A stretch of 64,000 bases of DNA from Druceiella hillmani (lineage: Eukaryota; Arthropoda; Insecta; Lepidoptera; Hepialidae). Every line of letters starts with the position of its first letter. Position 1 is the stretch's first letter. Location of the stretch: assembly GCA_039881145.1 (NCBI GenBank), contig JAYKKI010000038.1:4630501-4694500 (forward strand). Reading direction: 5' to 3'. Below are positions 24,385 through 36,304 of the stretch, one piece after another. Under the pieces are notes generated by a model. That model worked only from the letters and a program-made list of their open reading frames with translations. It made no database searches and was not told where the DNA came from. A program made the translations under genes and the position numbers.

Positions 24385-25400
24385 CGTGCCATAACATATA
24401 TACGTAATTTTAAATTAATTATAAACAATTATTCACAATACAGAAATTTCACAAGTACTTCGGTTTCTAGATGCAAATTTTTGATATTTGGTTTGTTGCC
24501 TAGGTTTTCATTGGAAAACACTGGTGCGATGATTGTTTTCTGCTGGATCAGAATCTAATGACGGTTTAAGTGCTTATGCCAATACATGACAGCAAGTAAT
24601 TTGCTGATAAAGCATGTTTTTAATATGTATCATGAACATGTGTGTATCAAATTGAAAAATGGAACAAGGTACTCCATGCTTTCATTATTTAGGATTGTTT
24701 TCGTTAGACCATCATGTCATTCAAAAGTTTTTGATAGTGCTGGTCACTATTTTTGCTTGGAATATTCTTGAAAATTTTTTACCTTTGACTTGTTATAAAA
24801 GGAAGTTAGAAGTCCGTGTTTTTTCTGGAATGTGATCATCAAATGACATTCTATTTGACTCAGTATGTGACTATTAGAAATTTCTGCAACTGCATTTATT
24901 CCATATATTTTTTGAACTTTGTTTTACATCCTTTTGCAGTTTGATATCTCCTCATAATTTTAGAGGAACCTTTTATTTGAATAGCTTACTTTAGGTTCCT
25001 GTTGACTTCTGACACATATTTTTAAAAGAAAGATCAATCTAATCAAATTTTCTTCCATATAATAACAATTTCAAGAAAAAAATGTGTTAATAATAAAATA
25101 AACAACGAAACAACATGCATAGTTCAACTCTACACCTCACTTTAGTTGATTAACAATGAAAGAAAGAAATGTAGTTGTTTATGTTTTATTAAAATTTATT
25201 TTACGGTTAAAAATCATGCATTTGTTTTTAAAAATACAAATTATTTCTTTCCAATTGTCTACCTAACACACCTTTACATTAGTTGCATCAGATGAATAAA
25301 AAAATGATTTAGTACAGAACATTTGTCTGTATTAATTCATACCTGGCATTTTTGTAAAATTTCAACTAGCATTCTGTTATTAATTTTTTCATTCGTTTGC
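20810..25400. other. Gene-poor AT-rich stretch
   Basis: No convincing gene. The features seen are the perfect hairpin at 23004-23055 and a (TA)n tract at 24341-24383. Short frames such as those at 22527-22772 and 23921-24112 show no recognisable domain and have no supporting splice or start context. Confidence 0.55.
23004..23055. repeat. Perfect 24-bp hairpin
   Basis: The arms 23004-23027 and 23032-23055 are exactly complementary and separated by the four-base loop ttag. It could be a pre-miRNA-like stem, a MITE-like remnant or a cruciform site. Confidence 0.8.
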
Positions 25401-25419
25401 ATGCCAATTGTTCAATAAG

Positions 25420-26658
25420 TTATTCCAGCTGAAAATTATTAAATAATAACTGAGACCCACTTTTTCTTTCCTGGATTTCCGTACAATAAAACTTTCTGAA
25501 AGTGTTTCCACTTTTCCAGTTTCCCTTTTCTAATATCTCATCCACAGGGTGATTTTCAATCCAGCTTACTGAAGCAACTGCAGATCTCTTTAGGTCTGCA
25601 GCAAAGATGCTGGACAACATCTTTCAGAACAGTGCGAATCCATCCACCAAACATTCTCCTGGAGCCTGCATGTGTCATCCCAGTAATAGATATAAACAGT
25701 TGGTCTAGTCCTTGCATCTCACTTCTTCTATCACAAGAGGCCGTAATTAATCTTTTAATCCACGTTACAGAACAGACTTGTTCATTCTGATGTCCGACCC
25801 GAACGTAGGTCATAAGATGAGCTTTTCATTGAACATAATTAAATAAGGATCTGAAATTTTCAGAAGGATGAGGTCATGCACCCTTCTGCCTGATGCCAGG
25901 AGAAGAATGGCTGTAATTCGCCTTGATCATCTCAAAGAAGGTCATGTTCTGGCACGACCGACAGAACCATTCTAATATAATCTGAGGATCCCACACTGGG
26001 GGCCTTATTTTATCTGGTTGGGCAGTGGTGATAGCCTTGAGCACATGTTACAAGAGTAGCTATTCGTTGAAGTTTTCATGTTTGATTTTGCACAATGTGA
26101 ATATGGCTGACTTATGAATTAGAATGATATTGTAAACAAGTTTCACTTCCAAATATAAATAAGCTAAATATCTTGAAATTTGGTGTAGTTCAGGGTCATG
26201 GCTAGGGATTCGATTATTTTCACACCATATGAACCATCCTTTGATGGCTGTATAATAAGTACCCATCATAGAGTCAGGCCAATTAATAGCTAGCAATTGT
26301 TTTTCTGGTTTTGACCAGTCATTTATTTGCTCTCTCCACCTCCAATCAACCAAGCCTGAAGGAGCAGTTGGTTGACTTCTGTTGAGGAAAGGCCTGTTGC
26401 AGTGTCTACTAGGTTCTCCGAGAGCCTCTCGATCGTTAGAGATGATTCTAGACATCTCGACCTGAGATTGGCTAGCCGGAAAGTTCTTTCCCAGAAGGGC
26501 GCAATCAATATGTAATGGTTTTTCGCTTTGCTTAGATGAGCTAAGACTCTGGGAATGGGATTGAGAGGTGGAAAAATACAACCTAGGTGGAAATCCCAAT
26601 CTTGGAAAAAGAGCACTGATTGATCTCTGGAATCAAGCGAATTGTACCTATTAACCAC
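25420..26658 (-). pseudogene. DIRS-like tyrosine recombinase remnant
   Basis: The 26323-26658 frame carries the RT/RNase H-to-recombinase linker (FPPLNPIPRVLAHL and ILIAPFWERTF). The overlapping 26060-26599 frame has the N-terminal SAM-like core-binding domain (WRWREQINDW, YYTAIKGWFIWC, ISRYLAYLYLE). Pieces at 25556-25813 and 25420-25620 carry the catalytic part (LFISITG, RRMFGGWIRTVLK, then EILEKGNWKSGNTFRKFY with the terminal Tyr). It would resolve cDNA circles into the genome in an active element. At least three frame breaks are present. Confidence 0.72.
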
Positions 26659-26700
26659 TCTTGTTTTTTCTGATGCGAACAGGTCGACATCTGGAGTGCC

Positions 26701-27171
26701 CTAACGATGAAATAATTGGTTTGTTGCATTGGGAAACAGGTGCCATTCAGGTAGCAGCCATCCCCGTGAGAGGCGATTGGCTGTACAGTTGTACCCCGGG
26801 AGGTAGTGAGCTGACAGGAGAATGTTCAGTCTCTCTGTCAGCTTCAACAACTTGCATGTCATGTCTGAAAGTATCAGGGAATGAGTTCCCCCTTTGTTCC
26901 GTGTGTATGTATGTACCAACATCCGATTGTCTGATTGGAACAAAATGTGGGAATTGACAAGGTGGTGAACTGGTTCTGAATTGAGACATATACGGCGAAC
27001 AGCTCTTTCCAATTCGAGTGCTTCTTCCTCTGTTCTGTCATCCAAATTCCTGACAACATTTTCTCGTTCAGCTGGGCTCCCCAACCTGTGTCCGCTACAT
27101 CTGTAGTCAGAAAATGGGAATGAGTTTGTTAGTGCAGGGCACTCTGGTAATGTACTGCCTGTCTCCACCAA
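26701..27171 (-). pseudogene. DIRS-like RNase H remnant
   Basis: The frame reads SDNRMLVHTYTRNKGGTHS, then LSAHYLPGYNCTANRLSRG and LPEWHLFPN. This matches the RNase H C-terminal half of DIRS elements, where an -HxPG-xxN-xxADxLSR- segment precedes EWHL. The usual AD of ADxLSR has changed to AN here, one more sign of decay. Confidence 0.75.
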
Positions 27172-27223
27172 CTGAGGTTGTTCTAAATCCTCTTTGTCTC
27201 TGTTTGAATTATTTTATAAAAAT

Positions 27224-28153
27224 TTACAGATATCGACAGAGAAGGCAACCTTTTGGGAAGGCAAAGTTGGCGAAATTGAGTTGACCTAGAATTTTTTCTG
27301 CTTGTTTTAGATTGTACATTTTCCTGTACACTAATGTGTTGATTGAGATGGTTAATTTCTTTCTTTTATTTACTTGTAGAAATATTGTATTTAGGTTGGT
27401 GTTCCATGTAATACCTAAATATTCTAACTTGTGGATTGGGCTCAATATGGACATTGGGTAGTTGATTTGCCGCCCCCCAAAGGTTCCAAAAGGTTCACGA
27501 CCTCTGCAATCTGTGAGACCAGCTTGGACAAATCTTGGTGCGCTAATAGAAAATCGTCTAGGTAGACTAAGACTCAATAACCACAGTTTTGTAGGATTTC
27601 TGCAATCCAATTTGTTAATGCTGCAAAGGTGGGAGTTGCCGATGCTACGCTAAAGGGTAGGGCAGGCATTGGTAGCAGCTGCCCCAGGTAAGTCATTCTT
27701 AGGTAACAGCATTGGGATGCTGCGATTGGTACATAAAAGTAAGCACTGGAAATGTCTACTTTTACTGTTCAATCTTGATGTTTGAGAAACTCCGGCACAG
27801 TGGCCTGTGAGTTTAGTTTGAAATGTTTTGTCTGAACATACCTGTTTGGTACCCTGAGGTCAAATATGGGATGGAGAGCAGTGACAAATGCAACCATTGC
27901 TCTTCGAGATTATAAACATCTTCGATAGGAAACTTGGACTCTCCTTATCGGTATACTCCAGAACCTTCCGCTCTATCAATTCTCTATTATTTTTGTCATA
28001 GCTAATTTTTGTCGTATTTTTTTCATAACTTTGGTTTTGTACAGATTTTTCAGAGGTTGGGGAGTTTAGAGGAAGTTTTATGATGAAAGGGCTCCCGAGA
28101 TCATTTTCAGGATAAAACTGTATGGCCTTCCATGCTGGGAGAAAGTCTTGCAA
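27224..28153 (-). pseudogene. DIRS-like reverse transcriptase remnant
   Basis: The upstream piece (27860-28153) precedes the RT. The second piece (27224-27610) ends the RT with HKLEYLGITWNT followed by KKLTISINTL and ILGQLNFANFAFPKG, the conserved thumb/connection region of DIRS-type RTs. The catalytic YxDD region lies in the broken sequence between the two pieces (about 27540-27860). Stops and frame changes prevent translation as one protein. Confidence 0.7.
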
Positions 28154-28840
28154 GCAACCACTCTAAATACTGTTTTCAGATAGTCATTTTTTATCTTTGG
28201 TGCAAAAGAACATTTTGTTCTTTTCTCGACTTTTTAAAATTTATTCTTTCCTTTCCAGGACGGTTAGTCGAAACACGGTCTGCCTAATTTAGTTGAGAAG
28301 TTGATGTTGTGGCTACTGATTCATATGGTCGCTTCCGAGGAGGGGGTTATTGTTTTTTAATTTTTGGCTTCCACGCGGGAAAAACTCCATGACGAGCTAT
28401 CAAAATAACAGGAGGGTCAACCCAATGAGTAATAAACTACACAGATAGTGGTGCCCTCTAGCTGACACAAACAGGTACAGTAATGCCAACATTATGGGCG
28501 TATTGGGTAAGTTCACAAAGCATTCTTCATACACTGTGTATTTGTAGGAGACACATAATTCAATATTTCACTAGCAACAAGTTATAATTAATTTTTTTTT
28601 CTTTCTCTCCTATTAATTTCTTCTGAAAATTAGTCATTGGAATTGGACATTTTTTTTAACAATCTGCAATCAGTAGTTATACTATAAGCGGATGTTTTGA
28701 GTGAATCCATTGACAGGTTGAGCGTGACTGCAGCAAGCCATCTACTCCGTGGTCTTTATTGATCCCCACAGGGCTAAAAGATGTCTTTCCTTTTTAACCT
28801 CTATGTATTACTTCTAGTTTTTAGCTCTGTAGCCAGCTTG

Positions 28841-29800
28841 TTAGGATAGTTTTCCAGTAACGGTATCCATTTTTAGTTCTTTATGTTCAGTGTTCGTGAC
28901 AAACCAAGGAACACCACTAATTGAGCGCAAGATAGCATTCTGCATCCTCTGTATTATGCTTATGTTTGATTTACAAGTGCTACCCCAGAGTTGAATTCCA
29001 TAAAGCCACACTGGCTTTAGGAAAGCTTTATATATTAAAAGTTTATTGTCAACACTCAGTTTGCTGTTTCTTCCCATGATCCAGTATAGGTTCTTATAAT
29101 GGATATTAAGTTCATTTCTCTTTGTCTTAATATGATGTTTCCACATCAGACGGCGATCAAGATGTAGCCCCAGGTATCACAGGTATTACATTATCTTGGT
29201 GAGATAGTGTGGTATTCTCAAGATGGACTTCAGGACAGTTATCTTTACGTAGTGTGAATGTAACATGGACAGATTTGCTTGCACTCGCCTGTATCCGCCA
29301 TCTCCGTAGCCATGTGGTTATTTCATCAAGGCCCTCTTGTAACGTGTGTGATACCATGGCAGGGTCAGTGTGGACTGCTAGTATCACTGTGTCATCAGCA
29401 AATGTTGCTGTAGTAATACTTTCAAGCTGAGGTAAGTCTGCAGTAAATATTGTATATAAAACAGGGCCCAGGACTGATCACTACGGGACTCCGGCAGTTG
29501 CTTCGAAAAACCCACACGTCACGTCCGCGTCCTTTACTTGGTAGATTCTTCCCGACAGATAGAATTGAATTAGAGAGTAGTACTGATGAGGTAGGTTGAT
29601 TTTTATCATATATAGTAACCCCTTGTGCCAGACCCTGTTGAATCTCTAGGAACGCCAAGGAGCAGTGCTGTTTTTCTTCCAAGCATTTTTTTATTTTATC
29701 ACAGACTCTGTGGACTTGTTCAGTGGTAGAGTGGTCTTGTCTAAAGCCGAATTGATGGTCCGGGATAACTTTTGCACTATCCAAGATTGGTAGCATTCAG
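28841..29800 (-). pseudogene. Jockey reverse transcriptase remnant
   Basis: The piece at 29422-29796 starts with VIPDHQFGFRQDHSTTEQVH, the first RT box, followed by frame-damaged text. The piece at 29157-29387 has the part after the catalytic aspartates (LDEITTWLRRWRIQASASKS). The piece at 28841-29146 has the C-terminal WKHHIKTKR, LIYKAFLKPVWLYGIQLWGS and RMQNAILRSISG. The order and strand are consistent with one element. Confidence 0.8.
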
Positions 29801-30634
29801 CACATCAGGAGTTTTTCCAAGACCTTTGAAAAGGTTGACAAAAGCAATAGATCTATATGAGGATACTTCATTGGGTTACCCATCTTGTATACCATAATCA
29901 CACGGGACACTTTCCATAATGTCGGGAAGTACTGGGTTCTCAGTATGGCCTTAAATAGTGATGTAAGAAACATTGTAGCTTTTCTAGGTAGCTACTTTAG
30001 TATTTCTTTGGTAATTAGGTCATATCCGGGAGCTTATTTGTCTGTAGATTAGACTGCTTTTTTGTCTGTAGATATGACTCTCCAGACTTCCCATACTGTA
30101 ATAAGGTGTGGAGTTGGTGACATTTGGAAATCTTGTTGTAGCACATTATTAATCAATGTCTTATTTTGCAGGCATATGCCTGGATTTGGTGAAAATACTT
30201 TTTTTAAGTGCTAAGCAAAAGCATCCACCTTCTCCTGTGGCGTTCGCGCCCATCCATTAGCTATTTTGAGTAGGGGCTTGGCATTATGGGGTCTGTTGTA
30301 GTTTTTAGTAAATTTCCACAGTGAATATTTAGTTGAAGCTGAGACTGTCAAAGATTCTAGTTGATCTTCCAAGGTTTTATTGTCCCACTTGTGTAAAATG
30401 TCTTTCAGGTCTCTGATGGCAAATTCGACGGAGTCTTCGTTTGTTGAGTAGGGCGTTTTTTATATTCAGCGGGTAATTTATATGCTTTCCTTTTGTTTTT
30501 TACACCGGAGTATGGATCCAACAAGCTTCCTGAACAAGTGTTGTAATATACTTAGTAGTCTCTTCTATGTTGTCCTGAGTTTGTAACGGGACATTAAACT
30601 GTATACGGCTATCAATGTACTCTCTGAATAATTC

Positions 30635-31185
30635 CTAGTCAGTGTCTTTGTTGATGAGAGTTTCAGTACTGTCAGACCCTATTATTCTAGAACCTATTGA
30701 TAAAATGACAGGAGTATGGTCAGAAGAGCTATCATAGCAAGATTCAGGTTTGATGTAGTGTCTTGGCAATCCCTTCAGTACAAAAAAGTCGAGGAGGTCT
30801 GTGATTTTTTTCTCATCTGTCGGCCAATACGTAGGTTCACAGGTGGATAACAGTAAGGTGTTTTTGTCTACAGTCATTTTCAGCTGCCTGCCTCGCGTTG
30901 TATTAAGTCTGGAGCCCCAGCACATATGCTTAGTGTTCCAATCGCCGCCGGCAACAAAACAATTTCCAAGCTGATTGAAGTATCGGGTGAATATATGTTC
31001 TTTTATTTTATGTTTTGGAGGTATTAATGGAGATATTAATATAGCCTGTGCTATCTTTCACAGCAATTGTTGTTGCTTGTAAATACTCAATTTTATAACC
31101 CAGTATTACGTGATGTTTGATTTTCTTGTTAATTATGACTGACGTTCCACTGTGTCCAGTGGCCATCTGGGTGATTAGTCATATA
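30635..31185 (-). pseudogene. Jockey endonuclease remnant
   Basis: The frames read KIKHHVILGYKIEYLQAT, then FVAGGDWNTKHMCWGSR (the phosphodiesterase GDxN motif), then EPTYWPTDEKK, DLLDFFV and SSDHTPVILS (the catalytic SDH). These are the ordered motifs of the APE-like endonuclease of Jockey-clade elements. One frame change separates the first part from the rest. Confidence 0.8.
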
Positions 31186-31189
31186 CCAT

Positions 31190-34100
31190 AATTGGAACAT
31201 GTAACATAATTGGAATTGGACAATAAACAAGTTTTTTTCTTTTATTCAAATATTTCTGAATACAGTATAATTACTATATAAGTTCATACCTAATGGTCTC
31301 AAAACTGTGGTGTTTACATTGAATATAAGTTGTTTATTTTGAAATAAATTATTAACTAAGTGTTACCTGCACTTTTCCACATGTGATAATGAAAATTTAA
31401 AAAAAATTTATGAAAGTCTTTTGGATGTTTCAAGACAAAATATTTATATTATACTTAAGTCAAACAAATTTCAGCTTTGTAAAGATAATCATAAACATCT
31501 TAATTTCTATAACTATGACATTAAAAAGTGATTTTATGTTCTTGTTACAATTAATGAATTTTTCCAAGATAACATTAATATAGAACAAATTTAAAAATTT
31601 GCGTTTTTTGCCCTACTCTAGAATGAGGAAAAACAATATTAGACATTATTTGAATTAACATATATTTCATGGAAATGAGGGTCACACGAGTATTCTTGTG
31701 ATAATACTAAACATCCCAATATGAAATGAACATTTGAAATAAAGAAAAAAGGATTTTTGATCCAGAGAAAGAGGATTTTCATATTTGTTTTTAATAATTA
31801 GAAGCTAAAATGTCATTTTTTATCCTATTATTTCTTCGTTATATTATTGTTATTACTTTTCAATAGCTTTGAGGCCTATTTTGTTTATTTTATTATTTGT
31901 CAATTTTTTATTTATATTTCTTGCCAAATAATTGGAGTCTTAATAAGTTTGACTAGGTTTTAGTTAAAAAAACAACAGAAAATTATTAAAAAATCATGTT
32001 TTTTATATAAAATTAATACTCTTTCTTTATGTAAATCGCAATCCCAGTAAAATCCTTGTAATCCCTGTAATAACAAATCCTAAAGTCTTATCACAACCTA
32101 CATTGCCATAAAACTATGCATTTTTCCTATATACAAAAAGAAGCTTTGTTTTGAAAAATAATATTGTACCTGTTGTTGTTAATATTTTTTTGGGTCTGTT
32201 GTGTAATGCTTATATTTATACTATATCTTTATGGACTTTTTTGTGTGTCATAATACCGTACATAAGACTTTAAAAAAATTTTACAATGACCTTGTCTTTG
32301 ATTCTATCGATTGAGCTCATTATATTTATCTGGAAAATCATTGATGATTCTAGTCTCACTTAAATCTTTGCAAATATTTATGATGGTTTTTTGATCTTTA
32401 GCAATACGTACACTATCTTGTTCACGTACACTATCACTAGATTCGTAAGCTATCAAGTAATATTAAACTATCACTTAAATCATGGAACTGCTTCCCTCAA
32501 TCTAATGGCATGGTCTTCCTCTTTTTTGAATTGTGGCCGTTGATCTTTTGTAGAGCTACTTATAATAATAGTGCATATTAAGTTTAAAAAAATACATATT
32601 AAAAATTTTAGTCGATAAAAGTGTCCAAATGGCAAAAAGTGTATCCTTTTAATTTTGTTATGTCCGTTTGCTGGTCCATATGTTATAGAATTATAATTCC
32701 TTCATAATAAAAATTTTCAATGATTTGCAACATAGCCCTTTGTGAAAAATAATTTAAAAACAACAGTGCTTTTTGATAATGTGTATGGAACTTTAGATAT
32801 ACTCGTACTACAAAGTACGAGTAAAACTAAACATAAAAATTTGGAGGCACAATTTACTAGGCGCTTCTAAATATTTAAACATACATAGAATTTCTATTAA
32901 ACTATACAAAATTATTAATGTAAAGATATTGCCTGCTACATCTTTCAAAGGCTTAAAAATATAGTGCATATTTCAAAGGTTATACGATCTAGGATAATCA
33001 TTGTAGTTATCCTATAATCTTCTAGTCAAATCCTACCAATAACTCTGTTCATGATTTTTGGTTTTGTAGTTTTTGAATTAAGGGGAAGAGAATTTTCTAT
33101 TTTTGCATATTTTTTAAATTATATTTTTAATTATGAAATGTAATATTATAAAAAAGATGTTTGCGTATTTTTCATGGCAGGCACTTTTAAATGGTATATA
33201 AAACATCAATTTAAAAAAATCATCGCAATTCCCATATTTGCAATTTTCAAAATCTTATTGCAAATATAAAATTAAAAAGTATTTCTGTGGGCAATTTAGT
33301 AAACATTAATTAAAGGGTACCCTTTAATTATTAACCATTAAATGGTTTAAATGTGCCATAAAATAACATATTGAAATCACTGTAGAAAACTCTATTGTCT
33401 TAAAATATTCCCTGTGGTTAAAAAAATTTGGTAGGTATTGGGACATTGTGATGTTTTCGAATAATGTTTCTTTTGGGTTAATTTTTTCATAATTATATGT
33501 GATTTACTCACATTTATAGACTCATCTAGCAAACTGTAAAACGGGTAGTAAATTGTATACCTGCTGTTGTTTCACTTAGCAGTAATTTTGCATTTCGTAC
33601 ACCTTGATCTAAAATTTGAATGCTTCTAAAAGAGTCAAAATATATTAGAGGGCTTTCTTAACATCTTCTAAAAGGTAGTTTAAAAAAGAAAAAAAATTGG
33701 CTACTTTAAGAGCACAATAACCAAACATCAGAGTTCTCTTTGTGTAACAATAAAAATAAGAAAAAAATGCTCCATCACCATTTAAGTTCAAGCTCAAAGA
33801 AGTGAGATCTGGAAACCCAAGTAATTTGTCGACAGATTTATCTTATTTCAAGGTGTTTGTCCCCAGATGATGCTATAAACTTAGCAGAAAGTATACTTTG
33901 GAGATGCCTACTAATTATGAAGGTAACTAGATAATTGTTAAGAAACAAAGACTAAGCAATGCTTCATAAGTAAACTTAAAAAAGATTAACAGGAAATTGA
34001 AATATTTTTGGTGCACATCAGGCAGTTATTAATTACTTAATAGTGCAGAATAATTATGGCTTCAAAAAATAACATGGCTATCAGAAATTGAGACTTCAGA

Positions 34101-36300
34101 TAATAAAACATTACCATCTGGACCCAATGCTATGTAATAAACTGATCGTAATATTTTTATTCTACCTGCATAGGATGACAATGATGCCGTAGACTTCAAT
34201 AAAGTAGAAAATAATGACTGAAAATAAAATATCTTTTAAGAAAGTGATATTCTAAAAACTGCAAAAAAATCTATTTCATTCTTAGTGTAACTCTTCGTAA
34301 TGAATTGTCTTCCAAGTTTAAATTATTTTGCACAGCTAAATATATTAGCTAAAATGTACAGTAAAGCAAGCAAAGCACATATTATTTACCCACCCATTAA
34401 CACATTATCCCCATTGACTCTTAATAAGCAAACTGTAACATGTAAGCAGATATTCCATATCATTCCATACCATATTTATACAGATAATTAGGTTTTTAGT
34501 AAACAAACCATCTCTTATTAATTTATATTAGTATTAAACATTTTACACTGCTGGTTTGGTATTCATTTTCTGTACATAAAAATGAAACTTCATTGCTATG
34601 TAATTTGTTAGACATGGAATAATTGAAAAAAAAAATCCCTCCTGTACAGGACAATCGAATGAAAACCCTGTAAGTAAATACTTCACTAGTAAATCTCGAA
34701 AAACTTAAGAGTAAACTATACCTTAGACATGCATTAGGCAGTTAATAATATGCTGTTATTTGTAAGTAATACACTACAGCTGTAATTATTAGAATATCAT
34801 AACTTGTTCAGACAGCCATCCCCACATAAATGACTTCACTTATGATATTGTGAGATAAAATCATCACATGAAGCACTAATGAAACTCCTTCTTTTATTTT
34901 ATGTTAAACCTTTTTCCAGTAAGAGAAGAAAGAATAAAGAATAGTCAACAGTAGTCATTTTCAAAATAAAATCCCTCCTTATTCCTTCTATTGATAATTA
35001 ATTCTCTATTGACTTGTCTGTTCTTGCTATTATTTTTTCCACAGTAATTTTAAACAAGAGTCAAATTCAATTTCTTGCAACTATTTATAACTATATACTT
35101 TATACACAATTTGAATCTTGGAAGTGCAATTTTCCTGTCAACAAGGTAGTAAATTTTTGAGAAAGGTGGCATCTCCTACTGAAGGAATAGAAACAAACTT
35201 ATAGACTTAATAAACTTAAGTTTATGAATATATAAACTTAAGTTTATGTATTATAAGTAAATATGTATATAAGAAATGAAATAAGACTACAAGAACAATT
35301 TTAACACAACAAAAAATAAAACAATAAAACAAAAATACATCACATTACAAATAAACGGACACGAAAATTAAGATACACATCTGTTAAATATAACGAAATT
35401 TCAGATTTAAATATTAACAAAATGCCTATATTTTTGTTTAAAAATATAAGCTCATCCTGTTTTTTAGTGTTCAAGTTTCTTTCTCCTTCTTGGTTTGTTA
35501 GAAGCACTTAGTTTAATAAAATGAACATAAGAATCCCAAATAAAACAATCGATCCATGCGATAAATCAACAACAGGTCGGACACCCTGTTTGCCCCTCAC
35601 CGCCCGTACACACCCTGCTTTGGTACCCGTCGCATTCCTGGAATAGAATGAACACAAGCTATTCATATGCAATTGTTGTCCCACGCGCTATTGTTTTCCC
35701 CCATATAACTATATTCAATTTTAAATTTTTATTCGATTGTCAATTGGTGATAAGGATTTCAAATTTGCAGTTGACAAATTATTAATTTTTTAATCTACTA
35801 TCGTCCAGTGTTGGTCCCATCTAAAGGACTATGAGGCTGTGCTCTTCCATCTGAATTTTCATTTTTTTATCCAGCCATACTTTATTCTTATAAATGTAAG
35901 AACAAATTTCAATTGTTTTGTAGTTTAAAGTCAATACAATAAAATAAAAGTGAAGCGTTCGTAAAATAAGATATTTCTACGAGCTAATTTTTTCTACAAA
36001 AAAAAAACTTTTCTTAAATATTTTCTTTTGAACTTATCTTACACAAAGCTTTATAACCTTTAATATTTGAGTTAATTAAAGTTAATATTATTTAAACTAC
36101 ATTTTTAACACAACAACTTATACACAGATAAATTAGCAAAGACAATTTCCAAACTCGCTCAATTGACACCTTGAATATGTAACAGTAATGAGCAAAAGAA
36201 CAAATACACTACGCACGCATCGTATACTAACGATAAATTTGGATTGTGGTCATTTATTATAATCTTAAATAATTGTGTAAAGCATTGAAAGCGGTGAATT
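31190..36300. other. Gene-poor AT-rich stretch
   Basis: No gene or named transposon protein seen. A pair of palindromic words (ataaacttaagtttat) lies at about 35203-35250. A less AT-rich patch at 35580-35640 may be an end of a neighbouring hAT element, but no matching partner was found. Confidence 0.5.
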
Positions 36301-36304
36301 ACTA

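Larger units (their letters stand above)
25420..28200 (-). mobile_element. DIRS-like tyrosine-recombinase retroelement
   Basis: On the - strand the order is RT, RNase H, then tyrosine recombinase, which is diagnostic of the DIRS/PAT group (no DDE integrase, no chromosome-type LTR). Frames are broken into about six pieces with stops, so this copy is inactive. The region is less AT-rich than its surroundings, consistent with a later insertion. The terminal repeats typical of DIRS were not identified, so the outer limits are approximate. Confidence 0.8.
28830..31185 (-). mobile_element. Jockey-like non-LTR retrotransposon remnant
   Basis: On the - strand an APE-type endonuclease comes first, then RT, ending with the typical Jockey C-terminal region. 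The endonuclease lies at about 31185-30635 and the RT remains at about 29800-28841. The middle (29800-30630) keeps shorter, broken frames. The 5' ORF1 is absent, as in 5'-truncated copies. It lies directly beside the DIRS-like element in the same orientation. Confidence 0.8.

Noticed and set aside
26661..26957. + strand frame of 98 codons
   Set aside because: Antisense of the DIRS-like RNase H remnant.
35203..35250. Two ataaacttaagtttat palindromes
   Set aside because: Short, AT-rich and possibly chance; no element boundary or gene nearby.
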